This document shows positions 56,748-63,749 of a stretch of 63,749 nt of DNA, one piece after another (within the stretch, counting starts at the first letter, position 1; each line of letters starts with the position of its first letter). The position numbers and the translations under genes were made by a program. This DNA comes from Legionella drozanskii LLAP-1 (lineage in GTDB: Bacteria > Pseudomonadota > Gammaproteobacteria > Legionellales > Legionellaceae). Where the stretch lies: contig NZ_LNXY01000008.1 in the NCBI RefSeq assembly GCF_001467585.1, forward strand, positions 1 through 63,749, read 5' to 3'. The notes under the pieces were generated by a model, which was given only the letters and a program-made list of their open reading frames with translations, was not told the origin of the DNA and ran no database searches.

Positions 56748-56912
56748 ATGCTTGGCACTATCATATTAATTTTATTAATTCTTTTTCTCATAGGTGGATT
56801 ACCAACTTGGGGATATAGTAGAGAGTGGGGATATCGACCAGCCAGTATTATTGGACTTATCTTGGTGATATATCTCATTTTGGTTTTATTAGGTAGAGTT
56901 CCATTAGGGTAA
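56748..56912 (+). CDS. DUF3309 mini membrane protein
   Basis: 54 residues: MLGTIILILLILFLIGGLPT, then WGYSREWGYRPA, then a second hydrophobic helix ending LLGRVPLG. The LGTILLILLILLLLGALPTW-GY pattern is the DUF3309 signature; these tiny two-helix proteins are widespread and of unknown role. The second of two adjacent ATGs is chosen, with aagga seven bases upstream. A longer gene starts 5 bp after its stop. Confidence 0.85.
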   Translation: MLGTIILILLILFLIGGLPTWGYSREWGYRPASIIGLILVIYLILVLLGRVPLG

Positions 56913-56917
56913 TTAAA

Positions 56918-57292
56918 ATGCAGGCTACGTATAGTTCGAAAACTATTGGTACTGGAAGACTTCTGAATCTAGAAGAACCTTACCAGTTATCCCTAAGCAT
57001 TGAAAACACCGACTCACCATCTGATAAAAGTATTCCTCCAAAACCGGGCAGGGGCCCTGAATCCCCTGCCACTGGCGATCCTTCAGGGCCAGGTATTGAA
57101 AATCCTGATCCTCCAGATACGGGCAATCCTTCGGGCCCGGGTATAGACCCTGAATCACCTGTTACAGATGATCCTTCAGGGCCTGAAACTCCTGACTCCC
57201 CTGATACAGGCAATCCTTCTGGACCTGGCAATGATACCCCTGACTCTCCACCTGATACAGGCAATCCTTCGGGACCGGGCATAGACCCCTGA
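56918..57292 (+). CDS. Pro/Gly/Asp repeat protein
   Basis: 124 residues. After a non-repetitive N-terminal 45 residues, about five imperfect units of 14-17 residues follow, centred on DTGNPSGPG and ending in (I)DPESP or TPDSPP. The gene ends in the middle of a unit, which suggests truncation or slippage. No signal peptide. It follows the DUF3309 gene by 5 bp. The opposite strand is also open over the same region and gives a PGPEGLPVSG repeat; I prefer the plus strand because of the operon context. The function is unknown; collagen-like repeats occur in Legionella adhesins but this is not Gly-x-y throughout. Confidence 0.5.
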   Translation: MQATYSSKTIGTGRLLNLEEPYQLSLSIENTDSPSDKSIPPKPGRGPESPATGDPSGPGIENPDPPDTGNPSGPGIDPESPVTDDPSGPETPDSPDTGNPSGPGNDTPDSPPDTGNPSGPGIDP

Positions 57293-57447
57293 ATCTCAAT
57301 AACGGCGTATACGAACGAAGCCATTTCGGACAACATTGGTTCATTTTTTTTTGAATTCCCAGAAATTCCTGTTATAAGCAGATCAAGTAAATCCATGTGG
57401 TCGTCTTGGCGGACGGACCCAAGCAATTAGATATCAATAAATGTCAG

Positions 57448-57568
57448 TTGATTATTAAGTTATACAAGGTCAGGGAACCTACTGTTCAAGAAATTTGTCA
57501 AGTGGATGGGCATTTCAAAACCTACTCTGTATCTCTATTTACGTGAAATAGCTAGCGAGGCAACATGA
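57448..57568 (+). pseudogene. Remnant of a serine recombinase (resolvase/invertase) C-terminal domain
   Basis: In one frame from 57448 the sequence gives LIIKLYKVREPTVQEICQ; after a one-base shift near 57502 it gives MGISKPTLYLYLREIA and a stop at 57566. Joined, these form the helix-turn-helix that ends resolvases and DNA invertases (LYK-x-x-x-x-T-V-x-E-I-C-x-x-M-G-I-S-K-x-T-L-Y-x-Y-L). The catalytic domain is missing, so it is a dead relic. Its stop overlaps the start of the serine hydrolase gene. Confidence 0.75.
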
Positions 57569-58782
57569 TTAATTGGGCGAAGAATCCTAATTTATATAGA
57601 GTAATGATATTCCTCATCCACCTATTTTTTTTAAAAACAGCAATATCTGCAGAGGTTTGTCACAAAACAATTCTTACAAAGCAATTGCGTCAATCTATTT
57701 TGTTAACCAAGAATGAATTTAATATCAATGCTATTTCCTTTGCCATAAAACTTCCCAATGAGAATAGACCTGTTGTTATTAATATAGGAACAACAGAAAT
57801 GGGGAATAAAAAAAGGATTACAGACAATAATCTATTTCAGGTAGCAAGCATTACCAAAACCTTTACTGCTGAATTGATTGCAGAAGCAATCATGCAAAAT
57901 CAAATTAAAAAATCAGATACGATTGGAAAATTTTTTCCACAATATAAAAAATGGGCAAATGTAACAATTGAGCAGTTAATTAATCAAACAAGTGGAATAG
58001 CAGATTATGACCAAACAAAGGGATGGTGGAAAAAGCTAGTTAATAATCCACATAAAGAGTGGTCTGCAGAATCACTTGTTAATATCGCTTATTCTATGCC
58101 AGAAAATTTTAAACCAGGATCTGGTTGGGCCTATTCAAATACTAACTATGTCCTATTAGGTATGATTGTCAGTAAAACAGCAGGTTACTCCATCAATACA
58201 TTAATGAAAAATCTCTTTAATAAAACTAGGCTCACAAATAGTTATTTTTTGAATGCAAATCCTCCAAAACCAATCATGAATGAAATGACTCATGGATATT
58301 ATGGAATTGATGATCAAACACAAATTAACACCTCATGGTTACAGGGAGCAGGGGGAATTATCTCAAACTCAGAAGACGTAACGAAATGGCTGCTCCAGCT
58401 CTTTACCCGGAATGATTCTATTGGATTTCCAATAACAAAATTTGCACAATTCGTACGCACAGATAACGGAAAAAATAGTCATACGATCACAGAAACTGCC
58501 TATAGTTTTGGATTGTTTAGAATGAACACGCCAGAAGGCTTAATCTATTTTACTCCAGGCTTAACAGCAGGGTATACCAGTATGATGGTGTATGCTCCTT
58601 GCTTAAATGTTTATTTTTCCTATTTGGCTTCGCGTGGTCCAATGGAGGGATTTCACAAAAAAATGTTAATGAGCTTGATGAAATTGGTAAAACAAAACTT
58701 GTCTCACGACAAAGTATACGCGCCAAAATATTGCACCGGATTAAAGCCGAGCAATAGGTTTGTTTTTCCAAAGATTGGCTGA
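57565..58782 (+). CDS. Exported beta-lactamase-family serine hydrolase
   Basis: 405 residues with a Sec signal peptide (hydrophobic 13-28, ISA-EV cleavage). The active-site S-x-x-K is SITK (Ser95, Lys98) and the Y-x-N triad is YSN (190-192); the third motif is TPG in place of the usual HxG or KTG. This is the class C / D-alanyl carboxypeptidase / esterase family, so the protein may act on peptidoglycan or esters rather than beta-lactams. It has a gcgagg ribosome site. A decayed second copy is at 39308-39515. Confidence 0.85.
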   Translation: MINWAKNPNLYRVMIFLIHLFFLKTAISAEVCHKTILTKQLRQSILLTKNEFNINAISFAIKLPNENRPVVINIGTTEMGNKKRITDNNLFQVASITKTFTAELIAEAIMQNQIKKSDTIGKFFPQYKKWANVTIEQLINQTSGIADYDQTKGWWKKLVNNPHKEWSAESLVNIAYSMPENFKPGSGWAYSNTNYVLLGMIVSKTAGYSINTLMKNLFNKTRLTNSYFLNANPPKPIMNEMTHGYYGIDDQTQINTSWLQGAGGIISNSEDVTKWLLQLFTRNDSIGFPITKFAQFVRTDNGKNSHTITETAYSFGLFRMNTPEGLIYFTPGLTAGYTSMMVYAPCLNVYFSYLASRGPMEGFHKKMLMSLMKLVKQNLSHDKVYAPKYCTGLKPSNRFVFPKIG

Positions 58783-58866
58783 TGATCGAAGTTTATGACA
58801 CTTATAACCGAAGAGGCTGTTCGTGAAGTTATTTCCCCGGATCTATATGATTTAGAATAGCTTTAC

Positions 58867-59781
58867 CTAAATCAAGCTTTCGTCTGCGGTGAACGCAATA
58901 GTTAGCCAAAGTTGTGGACTATCACCACCCATAGCATCCCTTATTTCGCGACGAATAGCATCAAGGCTTTCGATGCTTGAAATAGGGTGTTTTGGTGGCA
59001 CAACAAAATGTATTTCAATAAACTGCGCCCGACCTATCTTTGCTATATAGCTAGCATAGGTTTTGAAACCTTGTCGTTTTGTCAACTCATCTAAAAATAT
59101 TCTTATTTTCAAATCGAGGTCAAAAGGAGCGACAAGAAACACATCCCGCACAGCGTCACGTACTGCGGCCATAGGAACAAAAATTAAGCAAGAAGTAAGC
59201 ACAGCTAAAAGAATAGGGTCGAAATAGGGGGTAAGATGATGATAAGAAGTTCCCTCAGTAAGATTAGCAATACCAAATGCAACCAAAAGTGCGGAAGAAA
59301 TAGAGGCCGATATCAACCAGCTTTGTCTATCAAGCCTTAAAAATTCGGAATTAAGTTTAAGATTTGCCTGTCGGATATAGATATACATTATTATTGATAC
59401 TATAGACATTAATAAGGCAAAGCCAAAGGCCCAGTCGAAGTTCAATTCGCGCCCTCCGGATAGCAAGCTACCAATGGCATTAATGAGTGCATAGGCGCAA
59501 ATCAAGATGAGCGTACTTCCATTAAAGACAAGCACCATGGGCTCTACATGCCAATAACCGTATTGGAATCGACGGCTACCTTTGCTAGTCAACAAACGTG
59601 CTACCAGGAGTGATAATATGGACATAGCAGTATCAACCATATTAAACATACCATCGAATATAATGGCTAAGGAACCAGATACCAATCCAAAAAAAATGCC
59701 TGCCACAGCAAGAAGAAATGTTACCACTATAGAAATTTTGAGAATTCGCTGCTCATGAAAATCTGACGTTCTGGTAGTCAT
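58867..59781 (-). CDS. Cation diffusion facilitator (CDF) metal efflux protein
   Basis: 304 residues with about six hydrophobic segments, among them GLVSGSLAIIFDGMFNMVDTAMS carrying the D-G-x-x-N-x-x-D metal site on helix 2 typical of the family (H/D-x-x-x-D in FieF), and a C-terminal cytoplasmic domain with EIHFVVPP. Exports divalent metals such as zinc, iron or manganese in exchange for protons; the metal cannot be told. The start is the ATG at 59781, with ggaag nine bases upstream; the open frame from TTG at 59823 adds 14 residues. Confidence 0.85.
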   Translation of the reverse strand: MTTRTSDFHEQRILKISIVVTFLLAVAGIFFGLVSGSLAIIFDGMFNMVDTAMSILSLLVARLLTSKGSRRFQYGYWHVEPMVLVFNGSTLILICAYALINAIGSLLSGGRELNFDWAFGFALLMSIVSIIMYIYIRQANLKLNSEFLRLDRQSWLISASISSALLVAFGIANLTEGTSYHHLTPYFDPILLAVLTSCLIFVPMAAVRDAVRDVFLVAPFDLDLKIRIFLDELTKRQGFKTYASYIAKIGRAQFIEIHFVVPPKHPISSIESLDAIRREIRDAMGGDSPQLWLTIAFTADESLI

Positions 59782-59888
59782 AATTCGGTACTTCCAATAG
59801 ATTTGTTGCTTTGGTTGATTCAATAGTTTTGTAATGAAGCTGTATTTATACTATTCAAATGATTCGAGGCAAGTTATCACAGCCTTAC

Positions 59889-60104
59889 TTAAGATAATAC
59901 CCAAGTATAGCAATAATAACGGAAATCAAAACGTTTAACCTCCAAAGAATTTCGTGACTTTAAAAATTCTAATTTTTTGATGATTTTCTTCTCGAACTTG
60001 GGATCAAAATGACATGTTTTAGCAAGCTCAATTGAATCTGAAAAACCAAATAGGCTATATTTTAAAACGTTTTTTATTAATAAAATGGCCTTGGGGATGT
60101 TTAA
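59889..60104 (-). pseudogene. Possible decayed gene fragment
   Basis: The minus strand has a stretch of 71 codons ending at 59889 that reads like protein (YSLFGFSDSIELAKTCHFDP, then KFEKKIIKKLEFLKSRN), but with no start codon. In the same frame the reading continues upstream past a single stop near 60106 (LIALNLRENFQ) and past another near 60199. This suggests a gene broken by stop codons. I recognise no family. It occupies part of the 520-bp gap between the CDF gene and the GNAT gene; nothing else is evident there. Confidence 0.35.
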
Positions 60105-60302
60105 TTATACCTGAAAATTTTCCCTTAAATTTAAAGCAATAAGGGTATCAAATGTTTTTGTTAGGAAAAAAGCTCTAGTTTTTCAGTCTGTGACAGATTC
60201 AACTCTTATTGATATTATGAACAAATTAAATACTCGTACTAAAAACCATTAGGCTACAAATAACCAACTAAACTTTTTATGCAGACTTAAATAGGCATTA
60301 TT

Positions 60303-60884
60303 ATGATAATTGAAACTGAGCGACTGTTGATAAGACCTCCCAAATCAGGGGATGCAAAGCCTGTTAATCTTGCTATTAATCAGTCTTTAAATGAAATAGG
60401 TAGATGGATGCCTTGGGCTTCGGATCCTAGCTTAGAAACTACAGAAGATTTTATTAGACGTGGGATTAAATCGTGGCAAGAGACTCAACCTAAAGAACTC
60501 CCAATGATTATTGAGTTAAAATCAACTGGGGAAATCATCTCAGCATCTGGCTTTAATGATAAAAGTAATTTTGAAGTTCCTATGTTTGAAACAGGATATT
60601 GGATTAATACAAAGTTTTCAGGTAATGGATATATCACTGAAGCAGTAATCGCTATTACACGATTTGCTTTCGATCATTTTTCAGCAGCCCGTGTACAAAT
60701 CTGTGCACAAAAAGAAAATAGTCAAAGCATTAATGTTGCTAAACGTGCTGGCTTTATTGAAGAAGCAATTTTAAAAAACTACAGAATTGATTGTTTATCC
60801 AAAAAACCTTGTGATGAAGTCATCTATGCTTGCTTTGAAAAAAAGATGTTGCCAAATCTAAATGCTTTTAGGATATTTGAATAA
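60303..60884 (+). CDS. GNAT family N-acetyltransferase (RimJ/RimL type)
   Basis: 193 residues. The N-terminal IIETERLLIRPPKSGDA and GRWMPWA blocks and the acetyl-CoA-binding Q-x-x-G-x-G/A region, here NTKFSGNGYITEAVIAI, then INVAKRAGFIEEAILKN, are typical of RimJ/RimL-like enzymes. These acetylate ribosomal protein N-termini, or small molecules. Substrate unknown. It ends before a strong hairpin at 60924. Confidence 0.88.
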   Translation: MIIETERLLIRPPKSGDAKPVNLAINQSLNEIGRWMPWASDPSLETTEDFIRRGIKSWQETQPKELPMIIELKSTGEIISASGFNDKSNFEVPMFETGYWINTKFSGNGYITEAVIAITRFAFDHFSAARVQICAQKENSQSINVAKRAGFIEEAILKNYRIDCLSKKPCDEVIYACFEKKMLPNLNAFRIFE

Positions 60885-60923
60885 GGTGTTGCATTAGCGA
60901 GTGGAATCCGCCAAAGGTGCTAA

Positions 60924-60963
60924 AACAATAAGTCTGATTATATAAATAATCAGACTTATTGTT
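60924..60963. terminator. Perfect 17-bp hairpin, dispersed repeat copy 2
   Basis: aacaataagtctgatta (60924-60940) pairs without mismatch with taatcagacttattgtt (60947-60963) around a 6-base loop. It follows the GNAT gene by 37 bp and ends in a T-containing tail (gttat), so it can act as a bidirectional terminator between the convergent genes. The stem is shared with 41511-41544. Confidence 0.65.
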
Positions 60964-61046
60964 ATCTAATTAACTCCCCGTCCTTGGGAATTCTATAAGT
61001 TTTTATTTTTAAATTGAATTGCAGTCAATTCATCAGATGGCTTATT

Positions 61047-61871
61047 TTATATTTTACGCACAACCAATAAGTCATCACAGCATTCATTTCCCTGATATAA
61101 AGTTTGGAAGTTAGAGCGCTGGGCAAAAAAGGATGCCGTATGCATTGCCTTATAGGGTGGTAATGGGTTGTCTGCGATAAAAAAAGTAGAGCCTGGCGCT
61201 GCCTCAGTTATAAGGGATAGTAGTAAAAGATTAAGAGCCTCCGGTTCCAGATAAGGCAAAATACGAATTAGTAAAATATTTACTGGCTCAGAAACATCCG
61301 CTTTAAGAGTAGAGGAATAAGTTAACCCCTCTTTATCGCGGCTATTTAAATTAACCAATCTTGCGTTAACCCCGTTTTGAATTAATGCTTCTTGCGCTTG
61401 CGGACTAAAATCATAGGCTGTTATTTTCCAGCCCAACTCAACAAAGGGCGTTAAAAATCTACCTACTGAGGAGCCAAATTGGAGGATGCGTTTACATGGA
61501 ATATTAAGATGTCTAGCAAATTGGTAATTTGAAAAATGATTTTCACTGTAGCTCGATGTGCAGAATTTTTCGCCCAGCGTATTATAAGCTACTGCCTGGA
61601 CACCCTTATCCTGAAATGCGGTATTGTAATTATTCCAATGTTCCAGTGTTAAATGAGCAGGTTTGCTTGGTTTTTCTTCTTCGGTATCAGGGCTGGCTTC
61701 ATTCTCTTCTTTAGAGCCGGCTTCATTAAAGCGCCCTTTTTTTAGATGGATATCAGGGCCTTTAGGTTGCCCTGATGCACTTGGAGGCTTGGAAATATTG
61801 TCTGGACTTTTTCTTTTTCTTGATTCCTTGTTAAGAATTTTTTCTCTCACTTTACTTTCTTCGGTTCTCAA
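61047..61871 (-). CDS. SAM-dependent methyltransferase-like protein with disordered N-terminus
   Basis: 274 residues. The first 70 are polar and probably unstructured, with a basic cluster KESRKRK (15-21) that resembles a nuclear localisation signal, followed by Glu-rich sequence. From about 75 a class I methyltransferase fold can be seen: motif I ILQFGSSVGRF (129-139), acidic end of strand 2 at Asp154 (ITAYDFS), and a strand IRILPYLEPEALNLLL. Substrate unknown. The long disordered N-terminus is unusual for a housekeeping methyltransferase and suggests a host-directed protein, which is inference. Confidence 0.6.
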   Translation of the reverse strand: MRTEESKVREKILNKESRKRKSPDNISKPPSASGQPKGPDIHLKKGRFNEAGSKEENEASPDTEEEKPSKPAHLTLEHWNNYNTAFQDKGVQAVAYNTLGEKFCTSSYSENHFSNYQFARHLNIPCKRILQFGSSVGRFLTPFVELGWKITAYDFSPQAQEALIQNGVNARLVNLNSRDKEGLTYSSTLKADVSEPVNILLIRILPYLEPEALNLLLLSLITEAAPGSTFFIADNPLPPYKAMHTASFFAQRSNFQTLYQGNECCDDLLVVRKI

Positions 61872-61983
61872 ATTTTCTTATTGTAATTTAAAAATATTAA
61901 GGTTTTATTAGGAAAAAAACACCTGACTTACTCAGGCTTGATAAGATAGCAACACGGGACTGCCCCCTACTTCGAAATCAGCT

Positions 61984-62688
61984 CTAATCAGGAAACCGTC
62001 CTAAAACACCACTGTAAAATAGCTTATTACTCACCGAGATACTTCCCGAATAGGGGTAATCAAAACTCAGAGCCAGTGCGATATTAAAACCCAGACTTAC
62101 AGCGAATAACAAGGCAGGTGTAATATTCAGAAAATTATATTCTCCTCTTATGCCGCCCAGGATAATAGCCAAAATTATCGAACCAATGAGTAGGGAAATT
62201 TTTAATGGTTCAGGTATAACGCTGTCCATTTTATTGAGCCGTTCACGGCGCGCTTGTAGGACGCTATTTATATCTGCAATAACACGTGAATAAAAATAGA
62301 ATTGCTGTCGTGTCGAAGGTTGAAAAGCTTGTACACTTGCATATAAAGCTTCGAGAGCATCCGCTGCTTTTTGACTCACCTGCCCTCTTTGCATTGTCTG
62401 CCATTCATCAACTCTCACTGCCACTGTATAGTTCTTCGTTGCCTCATAAATTTTTGCTTGTGGCTCGGGAGGAAAAACAGCAATATTACGTATAATAGCG
62501 GCTAAGTAATCTGCTTCTTTCGAAGTATTATCACGCGCCTGCATTAAATAGCCCCAGGTATTTATAATTATAAAAACAAGTAAGATGGATAATCCGCCAC
62601 TTAAAATATTAATGAGGGTATTTGCCAATTGCCGGTGCTCTTTATCAATAGGTCCTTTAAAAAAAAGAGTGGAGATGCGGGCCGCCAC
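61984..62688 (-). CDS. DUF4239 family membrane protein, possibly 5'-truncated
   Basis: 234 residues from a GTG start. Three hydrophobic segments at about 26-48, 165-182 and 190-212, with the long soluble loop (EADYLAAIIRNIAVFP, ending in QARRERL) that characterises DUF4239. Family members normally have one more membrane helix at the N-terminus, which is missing here, and no ribosome site is visible before the GTG. The 7-bp gap to the divergent ankyrin-like gene leaves no room for promoters. Either the N-terminus was lost in a rearrangement at this point, or the start is wrong. Role unknown. Confidence 0.65.
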   Translation of the reverse strand: MAARISTLFFKGPIDKEHRQLANTLINILSGGLSILLVFIIINTWGYLMQARDNTSKEADYLAAIIRNIAVFPPEPQAKIYEATKNYTVAVRVDEWQTMQRGQVSQKAADALEALYASVQAFQPSTRQQFYFYSRVIADINSVLQARRERLNKMDSVIPEPLKISLLIGSIILAIILGGIRGEYNFLNITPALLFAVSLGFNIALALSFDYPYSGSISVSNKLFYSGVLGRFPD

Positions 62689-62695
62689 GTAGGTT

Positions 62696-63292
62696 ATGAG
62701 TTTGTCATTTTTGAGTGATAAGCGCTTTATTAACTCGGATAAACCTGTACTTGGTACTGAGGAAGATACGTTGAAAGATGTTCGCTTCCTTCAGGGGAGT
62801 ACAGAATTTAGTTACGCATTAGAAAACGGCTATAACGATCTCGTACTCGTTCTTTTAGACGCTATGAATGATGACGCTGGATATGCTCCAGGAGATAAAC
62901 AACGAATCGCGGGTGAGATGCTTTTTGCAGCGCTTAAGTATCACTCCCAAAAACGGGAGGAATTCATAGGGGCAAGCACATGGATGATTATCCAGAGGCT
63001 ACTTAATCAGGGTGCAGATATTAATTATAATAAGGGCTATCAACATGATACTCCTCTTTATGAATTATTATTACATCCTGAAGATGAGGATACATTTTCA
63101 AAGAGTCTGTTATTGAAATTTTTGGATTGTAAGGGCATGGAGAATGGAGAGTTGACCGTTCCCGTTAGAGTTGACAATCAATGCATTGGTGAGCTTGGTA
63201 AGATCTTTGTGAGGTTGATACCTGAAGATTTGAGAAATCAAACTAAGGCCCGTGTTGAGTCTCCACAAGACAGCACTTATCTCAAGGGCTAG
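62696..63292 (+). CDS. Ankyrin-like protein, possible fragment
   Basis: 198 residues. Two or three ankyrin-like elements: FSYALENGYNDLVLVLLDA (about 40-58), and MIIQRLLNQGADINY followed by TPLYELL (about 97-125). Ankyrin proteins bind other proteins and are frequent among Legionella effectors. The reading frame is blocked by a stop two codons before the ATG, and the start lies 7 bp from the divergent DUF4239 gene, whose N-terminus also appears to be missing. It may be the C-terminal piece of a larger ankyrin gene. Confidence 0.5.
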   Translation: MSLSFLSDKRFINSDKPVLGTEEDTLKDVRFLQGSTEFSYALENGYNDLVLVLLDAMNDDAGYAPGDKQRIAGEMLFAALKYHSQKREEFIGASTWMIIQRLLNQGADINYNKGYQHDTPLYELLLHPEDEDTFSKSLLLKFLDCKGMENGELTVPVRVDNQCIGELGKIFVRLIPEDLRNQTKARVESPQDSTYLKG

Positions 63293-63306
63293 AACTTCTT
63301 TAGCTC

Positions 63307-63341
63307 GATGCTGATGATAATAGTTTTTTGTCATCAGCATC
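63307..63341 (+). terminator. Terminator-like hairpin behind the ankyrin-like gene
   Basis: gatgctgatga (63307-63317) pairs with tcatcagcatc (63331-63341); the loop contains a T run on this strand. It lies 14 bp after the stop codon. Confidence 0.5.
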
Positions 63342-63486
63342 TATATCTATACTGTATACTAAATATTTTGTTGCTTCGCCCTCCCCTTTTACCTCTACAA
63401 ACTTCGTGAATAATTGCGATTTTTAGAGTGAACGTTATGTTTTTAAAAATCGACTGTTATAAGCACCTAAAAAGTAATACACAAAG

Positions 63487-63511
63487 GGTTGACTTTGCCG
63501 CAACGTCAACC
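63487..63511 (+). promoter_or_regulatory. MerR-type operator-promoter
   Basis: ggttgac (63487-63493) and gtcaacc (63505-63511) form a perfect dyad of the kind bound by MerR-family activators between the -35 (TTGACT) and -10 hexamers. It lies 38 bp before the MerR-like start codon, so the regulator probably controlled its own gene. Confidence 0.6.
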
Positions 63512-63549
63512 TTTATCGTGTATCTTGTGATTAAAAGGAGCACCCCATA

Positions 63550-63711
63550 ATGTACACAATTAAACAATTAGCTGAGATTTCAAGTGTGAGCACTCGCACT
63601 TTACGTTTTTATGATGAGATTGGTTTGTTAAAACCAGCCTCTTATGGTGACAATCAATATCGTTACTATAAAGAAGTGATCCTCCCTCGATTAACCGTAC
63701 ACCTTGTTTAA
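63550..63711 (+). pseudogene. MerR-family regulator, truncated
   Basis: Begins with a perfect MerR helix-turn-helix (MYTIKQLAEISSVSTRTL, then RFYDEIGLLKPASYGDNQYR) and an aaaggag ribosome site. After YYKEV, at about base 63677, the sequence stops resembling MerR and ends after ten unrelated residues. A normal MerR regulator has 110-270 residues; the dimerisation helix and effector domain are missing. The break is best explained by insertion of another element (see 63677). Confidence 0.75.
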
Positions 63712-63749
63712 CAGATATAATCTGAATAACGAGGAGTTACAGATGTCAA
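63677..63749 (+). mobile_element. Probable left end of an insertion sequence
   Basis: The sequence from tgatcctccctcg onward does not belong to the MerR gene it interrupts. It ends in gaggagttacag followed by ATG at 63743, a strong ribosome site and start codon for a gene that runs out of the window. This is the layout of an IS end: terminal repeat, short leader, transposase start. The family cannot be told from 73 bp. Confidence 0.45.

Noticed and set aside
56980-57426. Minus-strand frame with PGPEG repeats (collagen-like)
   Set aside because: It lies antisense to the repeat gene that follows the DUF3309 gene, begins at a TTG without a ribosome site, and its repeats are the mirror of the plus-strand repeat.
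57565-58782. Antibiotic-resistance beta-lactamase
   Set aside because: SxxK and YxN are shared with many peptidases and esterases, and the third motif is not that of class C enzymes.
1-63749. CRISPR array, tRNA or rRNA genes
   Set aside because: No regularly spaced direct repeats and no tRNA or rRNA sequence recognised on either strand.

Overview
The window looks like a low-GC gammaproteobacterial chromosome of the genus Legionella or a close relative. Supporting this are a flagellin-FlaG-FliD-FliS cluster driven by a sigma-28 promoter, housekeeping genes most similar by eye to gammaproteobacterial versions, and eukaryote-like genes: an F-box/ankyrin protein, a YopT-like cysteine protease candidate, and small proteins with hydrophobic hairpins and acidic C-termini like Dot/Icm (type IV secretion) substrates. 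No database search was possible, so species and effector status are inferences. No rRNA, tRNA or CRISPR array was recognised. Region 1 (1-4.6 kb): flagellar filament genes on the minus strand, with a near-consensus sigma-28 promoter, two hairpins in the flagellin leader and a strong terminator behind flagellin. Region 2 (4.7-14.9 kb): core genes. accD-folC, a DedD-like SPOR protein and cvpA run on the plus strand; lnt, leuS, lptE, holA and nadD run on the minus strand. Region 3 (15-36.8 kb): metabolism and stress. A saccharopine-dehydrogenase-family gene plus an ALDH7-type dehydrogenase form a probable lysine-degradation pair; a FadN-type beta-oxidation enzyme plus thiolase form a second pair. 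Then come a histone-deacetylase-like amidohydrolase, rlmD-relA, an Aquifex-type aconitase, a large secreted protein of unknown function, a MerA-like flavoprotein, a TatD nuclease, anmK, an MFS transporter and a PAP2 phosphatase. Region 4 (36.9-45.4 kb): an accessory block of probable host-interaction genes. It holds two paralogues sharing a motif with plant IQM proteins, separated by a DUF2513 gene; a deletion remnant of a beta-lactamase-like gene; the F-box/ankyrin protein; a hydrophobic-hairpin protein; a C58-like protease candidate; and a GT-B-like protein. Region 5 (45.4-49.9 kb): a repeat element, the glyoxylate bypass pair aceB-aceA, and an overlapping YqjD-YqjE-YqjK-like membrane-stress trio. 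Region 6 (50-63.7 kb): a second accessory block with two more hairpin proteins, an SDR lacking the catalytic tyrosine, a C-H-D (transglutaminase/papain-like) candidate, a pentapeptide protein, a fatty-acid desaturase, a DUF3309 mini-protein, a Pro/Gly repeat protein, a serine-recombinase remnant, a serine hydrolase, a CDF metal transporter, a GNAT, a methyltransferase-like protein, a DUF4239 protein abutting an ankyrin-like fragment, and a MerR regulator cut off near the window end, apparently by an insertion. Three copies of a terminal-inverted-repeat element (168-310, 17847-18117, 45453-45732) and several gene remnants show that the intergenic DNA has been shaped by mobile elements and decay. 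The strongest leads for new biology are the IQM-motif paralogue pair, the C58-like protease, the secreted C-H-D candidate and the recurring membrane-hairpin proteins.
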